Assembly (NCBI GenBank): GCA_022695795.1
Contig: MU404187.1
Span: 33,684 to 97,683, forward strand
DNA: 64,000 nucleotides
Direction: 5' to 3'
From: Biscogniauxia marginata
Lineage: Eukaryota > Ascomycota > Sordariomycetes > Xylariales > Xylariaceae
The notes under the pieces are model-generated. The model did not search any database. It was not told the DNA's origin and saw only the letters and a program-made list of their open reading frames with translations. Both the position numbers and the translations under genes were made by a program. Positions 57,279 through 64,000 of this stretch are shown in pieces (the stretch's first letter is position 1; every line of letters starts with the position of its first letter).

Positions 57279-59631
57279 TTTGAGTATATCGTAATTAGTG
57301 GATGATGGGGGGGGGGGGGGGGGGGAATATAATAAATTATGCCGGAAGAAGGGTTTGTTTTTGCCGTGTATTTTTATGAAATTGTTTATATTGTATTGTA
57401 TTGTGTTATGCTGGTGTGGTATTGGGAATGGGCAGTTGATTCAACGGATTTCTTGAATAATATATATTCAAGCCTCGCTTAACCACGATCACGATCGATA
57501 AGGCAAGTTACATCACAAAATTTGGTTCAAAAGCCGTGGCGATGTGAAGGATTGTGAAGGAAGACGGTTCAGTCCCCCATTGTTAGATAGAAGGATTCTT
57601 CCATTGCCTTGAAGTCGATCGGGAACCGCAGATCCTCCCGCTCTGCCTAAGACACCTTGGCGATTCGTCGCCTCATTAAGCCTTTTTTTCTATTCCCCCC
57701 TTTCTCGGTCACAAACATGGTGCCACAACAGGCAGTGAGGGTATAGTTAACAGACAAGTATGTCAGAGATAAATGTGCAGGCCATTGGGGGCTATTGGAG
57801 ATGACAGTTGTCCAGTTACGCAAGTTGTAAGCGCAAAAGACGAGCTGAGCGTTATCAGCAACCTGAGGTCTACCAAACATAACTAGAGTCTCTATATTTT
57901 CTGCATACGGGAGTTGACAAAGTCAATTCATGTCGCAACAAGCGCAATAATTAAGGATCAAGCAACATGAAGTATGGTAAGTAGTTTAGGTTTACCAGGG
58001 TTTAAGGGACCGAAGGCAAGATAAGTCAACAATGCCTATTACGTATGATTGGACGAAGATGCTGGGGCTAAAAGAGGCCTAGATTCGTCAGCTTTCAGTT
58101 GTACCTGACACGGTGTGGTAGACAAGAGGAACTCGGACAATTTTTATGTCTATAATTAGGAGACTAGCAGTGACATCACGAACTATGACCAAGTTGATCT
58201 ACTAATTGCATTATGTATCTACTAGCCTATCACAGCACAGATCTATAAATCTATAAATACAATTTCAATTTACCAGCCGATAACATATTTCTGTAAGTTA
58301 CCTACTAGAAAGAATAACTCTGGGAGGTTTTCTTTTCCTTATTTCTCACCTTTCGAAAAGCTTATCGTGCATCCAGGTCATTTAATTGAAAATTCACCGC
58401 TCCTGTGCCACAAGCTTTTGGCGTGTATTGATCCCATCATCAAGTCCAGCAATCCTCCGTACCGTTTTTCTGGGGAATCAAGTTCAGGGTCCAGGGAACT
58501 GGGAATGCCAAGGGGTATGAGTGGGGTTATTGCATAGGAGGTATGTAAGATACCATCGGAAATTTACGCAAAAGTCGGATGTTTCACTGCGAGATCCGCG
58601 AGTAAGCCAGCAGTCAGCAGAACACGTTGGCTCCGATAGAAACATATGACATGGATGTGTATAAACTGTCTATATCACTATGGTCTTGCTGAAAACTTCA
58701 TCATTAACGGAATTGATTTGATGGGCGCTTACTATAAATGACCCGAATACGTAAGACTTGTCTCTGTCGTTCTCCGCCTTTATCGTGAGGCGCTCTGTTC
58801 AACTTTTATAAAACCGGATTCGGATAACATAGATTACCTTGACATCGCTAAGTTAACGGTTAGACGGAGGAGAGATTGACCCTACAGGGTCAGCATTGCC
58901 GCTTTAATGATCACGTTTGCGCGTTGGGTTTATTGAAAGTATTCTAATTCTATAAATCACATATCATGATCTCTATCGCCAATGCCTAGGTAGAGAAGTC
59001 CTGATCGACAACTTCAGCTAGGTCGTCCACCTCCACCGAGGTGACGAACTGGTCCAATTGTCTTGTCCGATAACGGCAGATGATCGATATACTTAGGCAA
59101 TATCCTACATTAGGAATATGTGCACCACCTCATCATATTTCTTCGGTAAATATCATTTATTCATCCCCCACTCCCTCTTAATCACGCCTACCTTAAGGAT
59201 TTATGTGCTTTCAATCTTCAGAATAGCCTTAAGTGAGAAGGAATCCTACCTGATACTGCTACGTACAAGCCGTCCGCCAGCCTTAGTAAGATGGAGTTTC
59301 CATATACGCCCTCCAAACAGACATATAGACATACCCTCAATAAAACCCCCATTCCAAAACCTACTTTTCAAAGGTTATACAATTTAATTAATTAAACACT
59401 TTATACATTAATATATCTGTAAATATAAGTAGTAGTAAGTTTGGCCACTCGGTGCCTCTATTCTTTTCCATATTTGCTAGATCCTTATCTAACACCATAG
59501 TCCGGTGAATATCTGTAATTCTAACTCCACTTCGTTAAGGCGAATGCTTCCACGCCTACATTTCTAGAACCCTTGCTCAAAGTTGTATATGTCTGCTTAT
59601 TTCATAGATGAACTTTGAACAGCTTGGTACG
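57279..59631. other. 2.35-kb gene-poor stretch
   Basis: Begins with the leader of the secreted protein, including the G19 tract. No supported gene beyond it. A minus frame at 57647-57880 has protein-like composition but no start context, splice partner or family. The rest is AT-rich. Confidence 0.4.
57307..57325 (+). repeat. G19 homopolymer
   Basis: Nineteen consecutive G (C on the coding strand of the secreted-protein gene), 29-47 bp upstream of its ATG, so it would sit in the 5' leader or core promoter. Prone to length change on replication and to G-quadruplex formation. Confidence 0.85.
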
Positions 59632-62600
59632 CTATAGAAGTTCCCCTAGGTCCTCTGGTACAACAGGAGCGGCGGCTGTCATACCCCGATAATGGTACCG
59701 CCACTCTGATCTGTTGGTGACAGGGTTATGATACCACACATCTTCTATATCAATCCAAATTTTTCTCTCTGGTTCCAAATCAGATGGTGGGTCGAGACCG
59801 TAGATCCGATCGTTATCTAGCCTGCAAACGAGCATCACATCCACATGCTTGTCCCGACCCCATTCATAGATGATTGCACCAAGTTGTTCGAGGAGCATGT
59901 TGCTTTGTGTGTAGTTATTAAGGTACGTGTACTTGGAAAGCACTCTCTGGTAGAGCCTCCTAAAATATACCTTGGTAGGAAGTCCGGTCATGTTGATGGT
60001 GTTTCCTCCCAACTGTTCACTGAGACTAGTCCTCAGGGCGGAAAAACCATGCTCGAAATCTCCAATGTCAGTATGCGGAACACGATAGCCGTGGGGAAAC
60101 CTTTCCCATAACTCCCTCGCAATACGATGATCAGCTGGTATGAGATTACGGCCTGGAGCAATTGTTAGTTTTCTACCCCAGGAAGTATACTGAATACTTA
60201 GGCTATAGATAGGTAACTTGGAGAATAGCATGAGAAAATATCACTAAAACTAGGTAGGAAATTGGGTCTAATGTCGGACGGTTTTGGGTTCACTTACCCC
60301 AGATCAACCCCGTCGGGGGGTACGGACCGTGGTGGGCAATAAGATCACCATTGTCATCAAGGCTATTGATATCGCCGCCGCCGTTGTTGTCGCTGCTGTC
60401 ACTACTGCTGCTGCTGCTGCTGCTGCTGTCGCCGCCATTGTTGCCGCCACCGTTGTTGCCGCCGTTCTGAGGGGCTGGTGAAGGTGAAGGTGATGGTTCA
60501 CGATTATGAAGCTTGAAAGTTTTTCGCGTCAGCAGTCATGCTTAAATCATAGTGCACTGAGAGGAAGCATATATAGGCCCTCAATTCAGAGAGGAACGCC
60601 TAGGTCGCTGGCATCTCATTCTTATGCAGCCGAAATCAGAGGGGTGGGAGCAAGAAAAATACGAGATCGAGGTAAGACAAGAAGCACAAACCCATTACAG
60701 GTGCGCCTGCATACGCAGAAATCATGCCCGAAAAGGGGGGTAAAATGGGGGGAGATTTAAGAAAACTAAGAAGTCGAGAGGCACTCACCCCCATATCCCT
60801 AATCCAATTTTCTATAGCGTTATCGGTCTCCTTCTCAAAGAACCGCCGCTGGCCGGCGACGGCGACGTTGCGGAGCTCATTGAGGCGGGGCCGGTTACCG
60901 GGGTTGTGCGCCAAGCAGCGGATGACAATCGCGCGCAGCTCCAGGTCAACATGGTCCCATTCATGATCTAGGAGCAACGTGCCGTAACTGATAACCGAAG
61001 CCCTCATGTTCCAGGGTCCGACGTCTAGGTATGGATGCCTCCGCGGCTGCGGGGGTAACGGTGGCATGCATGCCGTGATCAGGGAGAACATTACTAGGCC
61101 GATGCCCCATATGTTCATTGCCGAGCCGCTGTATTCAACAAATGTCAGCCATCCATCTGGGCGCCTCCAAGGTCCCAACGATAGACAAGAACCTATGATC
61201 AAGAGCATTTGCTTCCAAGGATACTAGACTACACGCGTAGTCTAAACCGTCGAAGCAATCAAGAGGGGAGGGAGTTGCGCCGAAACTCCAGACAATACTC
61301 ACTAGTTGGCTCCGACACTGTTAGGTCTGTTTAGGTACATGGCTATCTCGTCCGAATCTGGGTCAATTCCCCATGTATCCCACTTGTTGCCGAATTGTTC
61401 CTAGTAGCAGCACAAGCATTCATTGAGTAAGCATTACAGCCTGATATAGTAGAGGCTAGAAACGGAAAGAAGCAACCTACCGGCGCGAAGAAGGCCCTTT
61501 TGCCCCATGGCCGCTTCTCGTTGTAGTATACGCTGTGACTCGAGTCAGTATTAACCAATGGTCTTTCAGTAGATTGGTAATAAAAGGGTTGAGATTTTTT
61601 TTTCTTTTCGTTTTTGGGGGAAAGGGGGGGGAGGGTTCAGCTCACGCCCGCTTCTCGGATTTAACATCCAGGGCTAGACCGAAGTCTGCCATCTTCGTGA
61701 TGGTCAGCGGTGATTGAACAATAGTCATACTGGCTGGATGTAACTGACCTTCAGTTTCGGGATCAGCCTGTTTAAAGTACCTATGAGTCAGTAGCTTGTT
61801 TGGAGATAGGGGAGGAGAGAGTTTAAGGACCTAAGGCGGTTTCGAGAGCCAGCCTCAGATACTGGAGCCAAGAAAAATACACCAACCGATGTTCCGGGTC
61901 TCTTGGTGTTATATCGCCAATGAGAACTAATCAGAGATGCCTCAGTTAATGAGGAGGCCATAAACACTTTCCAACAGAAAGATAAATAACGTACTATTCT
62001 TAGGATCGATATCGAAATGCACTGTTCTCTTTCGCCTCCAACGTTTACGAGCCAGGGGCAAGTCCTCTAATAGGTCTCGTGAAGCCCCATTAGCTAACGG
62101 GGCATGCCTATCGGGATGAAATTTTCTTGGCCAGTATTCCAGGCCGATGCAAGCTCGAACCACTATGTTCCACCGTTAGCAACGCTTGTCGTGCCTAGGG
62201 AGAGAAGTATAGGCCCAGAGCGATTGGTGTCCTCTTACAGCAGAGCCAGAAAGACCACAGCACGCGGTTTGGCGCTGGTTTGTTCTGGGATTGGATCTTA
62301 ACTATTAGATCCTTCAGACTTCCGTTCCTTAAGTATTCGAGCAATATATAGTCGCGGTGTGGTCTCCCAGCATTCGTTTCAGCCTCCGTGAAGGCTTCCC
62401 ACTGATTGGTACGATCTTCAAGGCGAAGTGCCCAGGCCCTCCTACGGTTGCGCCGTGCCGTTCTTGTGAGCGTGGACCTCGGTGCCGGAGGAGGAGGACG
62501 ATTCCCATCATCGCTGTCATCATTGCTTGAGGACCCCGATTTTGCGTCTTCTGAATCGTGTTCCATGGGGAGATCGCCCTTAGGTTGGTCGTCCCGCTTT

Positions 62601-63231
62601 GGCGGGAGGCCTACTTCTTCGCGAGGTATTGCTTGTACGCAATGTGCAGCGCGGGCTAGTTTCTAATATGTTGGAATCAGTATAAGATGGAACAATGTGA
62701 GGCGTATCTTGGCGTGCTCACTTCCATCTCCATCTGTTCTAAACGAGTTGCCCAATCTACCCAGGGGTCTACCTCTGATGAATCTAGAGGGGCTTTGAAA
62801 ACAAAGTCTCTATAATCATCCGAATCTGGGTCTGGGTTTGGGTTTGTATACCTACATAGGACGACAACACCTTGGCCGCCGAAACCTAGGCAGCGCCGGT
62901 ATGTCACGTCTGGATAGTCCCGTAAGTAAGCTTTCACGTCTTGTATTCGCTCCCAGGGTTCCTTCATTCTGTCGGGCAAGTTGTCTTTAGATTGAGCTTG
63001 ATCTAGCATCTGGAAGTCGGCACCTGGTTCGAAGTACTGCCGAACCCATGGCATTATATTAGGTTCGATAGCACTTTCGCTATTTCTGGTGGGCAACTGG
63101 ACAGCTTGCCATAGAGGCCTTGTCATAGGTGCCGCTACGTTAACCTGATTGTTGTTCACTCGATATTCACCGAACTGGTATGTCTGTTGCTGCCGCTGCC
63201 GGCGATACATACCCTGATTTACGTTGGCCAT
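59632..63231 (-). CDS. Ser/Thr protein kinase fused to an uncharacterised C-terminal module
   Basis: Ten exons: 62722-63231, 62239-62662, 61995-62162, 61887-61926, 61646-61780, 61481-61532, 61303-61400, 60789-61128, 60298-60511 and 59632-60152. All phases agree and total 833 residues. The kinase has a glycine loop GFGGQGVV at about 116-123, lysine 146 (VFKAP), an acidic/basic insert in the N-lobe, LLEYLRNGSL hinge, catalytic loop HFDIDPKN (D362, N367; HRD Arg replaced by Phe) and DFG at 413-415. A low-complexity linker of Pro, Gly, Asn and Ser (about 590-655) leads to GPYPPTGLIWGRNLIP and a C-terminal module (661-833) with GFSALRTSL, LGAIIYEWGR and YHYRGM. That module recalls a common fungal hypothetical domain with OTU-like appearance, but the assignment is memory-based and unproven. 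Alternatively two genes meet at the 277-bp intron. Confidence 0.72.
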
Positions 63232-64000
63232 GTCGATATCGTTAGATCTCTAGAATGCTGTGAGTCTGCCGGTAATATACAAAATCTTGGAATCAAGCAA
63301 TCTGATTGATTAATTCGAAGTCTTTTTTTTTCGAGCTTGGATGGACCATATAAGTGAATAAATTGGTGCGGTTTCAACTTCTAATAGACATCACTTCTAG
63401 TCTAATAAGTCTAGACTTAAGAGGGTTCCGTTTCTTTCTGACTGTGGTGATGCCACTGATTTCCTTTTCCGGTGGTAAAAGAAAACCTCTTCAATGTGGT
63501 TGAAGAATAAAGAACTGCGAAGGAGCACAGCATGTTTTCGGCAATCCGAACGCCCTATAACAAGATCTTCTATGTGTCGATATGAGATTACTTGCTAAAA
63601 TATTTATTTTGTTTTCCTTTCTAGATATCTACCTACTTACTATTGGCCTTGATCATGATAAAAACAATCTCCGCCAGTGCCGACATGCTGAACTATAACG
63701 ACTTGAACAGTATAGCACGGGAGTAGAGAACAATAGAGCAGTAATTAATTACATAGTTCGTACTTCTATAGCCCAATAATCGCGAGACCGAGCTGGAGAG
63801 GGCAACATTTAGTTGTTAGAATCGGCTACATCACCACCGATTGATACATACCTAATATATATATACATTTATACTAGTAATCGTTTGTCAGGCGCAAGCG
63901 CCTGACCACTCTTCCTAGGAAGCTAATTTAAAAAAATGCGGTAAAAGCGGTATTATTAATTATATATTATTAATTATATATTATTTATTTATTTATTTAT
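63232..64000. other. intergenic, promoter of kinase gene and AT-rich end
   Basis: No coding frame supported. Contains T9 near 63325, AT-rich DNA beyond 63700, and an ATTTATTT/TATTATTAATTA repeat that fills 63951-64000. Confidence 0.45.
63951..64000. repeat. AT-only simple repeat at window end
   Basis: TATTATTAATTATA units change into TATT repeats and run to the window edge. True length is unknown. Confidence 0.8.

Noticed and set aside
57647..57880. 78-codon minus-strand frame as a gene
   Set aside because: Protein-like in part but isolated, with no splice partner or recognised family.
1..64000. tRNA, rRNA, CRISPR and intact transposable elements
   Set aside because: Scanning by eye found no convincing tRNA B-box/cloverleaf, rRNA core, spaced repeats, transposase or reverse-transcriptase motifs; a dedicated scan would be needed to exclude a tRNA.

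Overview
The window reads as nuclear chromosomal DNA of a filamentous ascomycete fungus. Almost every gene carries short introns (about 50-150 bp) with GT/AG ends, and several show CTAAC-type branch sites. The protein families are typical of Pezizomycotina: Zn2Cys6 transcription factor, DUF6590, DUF7708, AAA ATPase with a large N-terminal extension, DUF1996 and fungal-type kinases. Gene content and the very frequent TAGGTA/TACCTA words suggest a Sordariomycete, possibly Xylariales, but that placement is inference. All exon models below were built by hand from splice sites and reading-frame phase; every multi-exon total is a whole number of codons.

Left part (1-15.9 kb): a Zn2Cys6 regulator cut by the window edge (minus), a short-chain dehydrogenase (plus) and a free-standing thioesterase (minus) form a small biosynthesis-like group without a synthase. 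Then come two adjacent small single-pass membrane proteins (minus), a possible coding relic, and a DUF6590 gene (minus).

Middle (15.9-37.3 kb): the mitochondrial ABC transporter Atm1, a secreted type-B carboxylesterase, a decayed gene with three in-frame stops, a 3-beta-HSD-like membrane dehydrogenase, a small conserved basic protein, a small cysteine-free secreted protein, and a secreted multicopper oxidase. Long gene-poor stretches separate them.

Right part (38-64 kb): a DUF7708 gene interrupted by an in-frame TAG sits head to head with a 1162-residue AAA ATPase. They are followed by an F-box-like protein, an atypical kinase with a mitochondrial-like N terminus, a cytochrome P450, a secreted DUF1996 protein, a Pro/Gly/Ser-rich secreted protein, and a ten-exon gene joining a Ser/Thr kinase to an unrelated C-terminal module through a Ser/Gly/Asn linker.

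No rRNA, tRNA, CRISPR array, intact transposon or PKS/NRPS core gene was recognised. The most unusual items are the kinase fusion gene, the interrupted DUF7708 gene beside the AAA ATPase, the decayed ORF near 24 kb, and the kinase with DLE in place of DFG.
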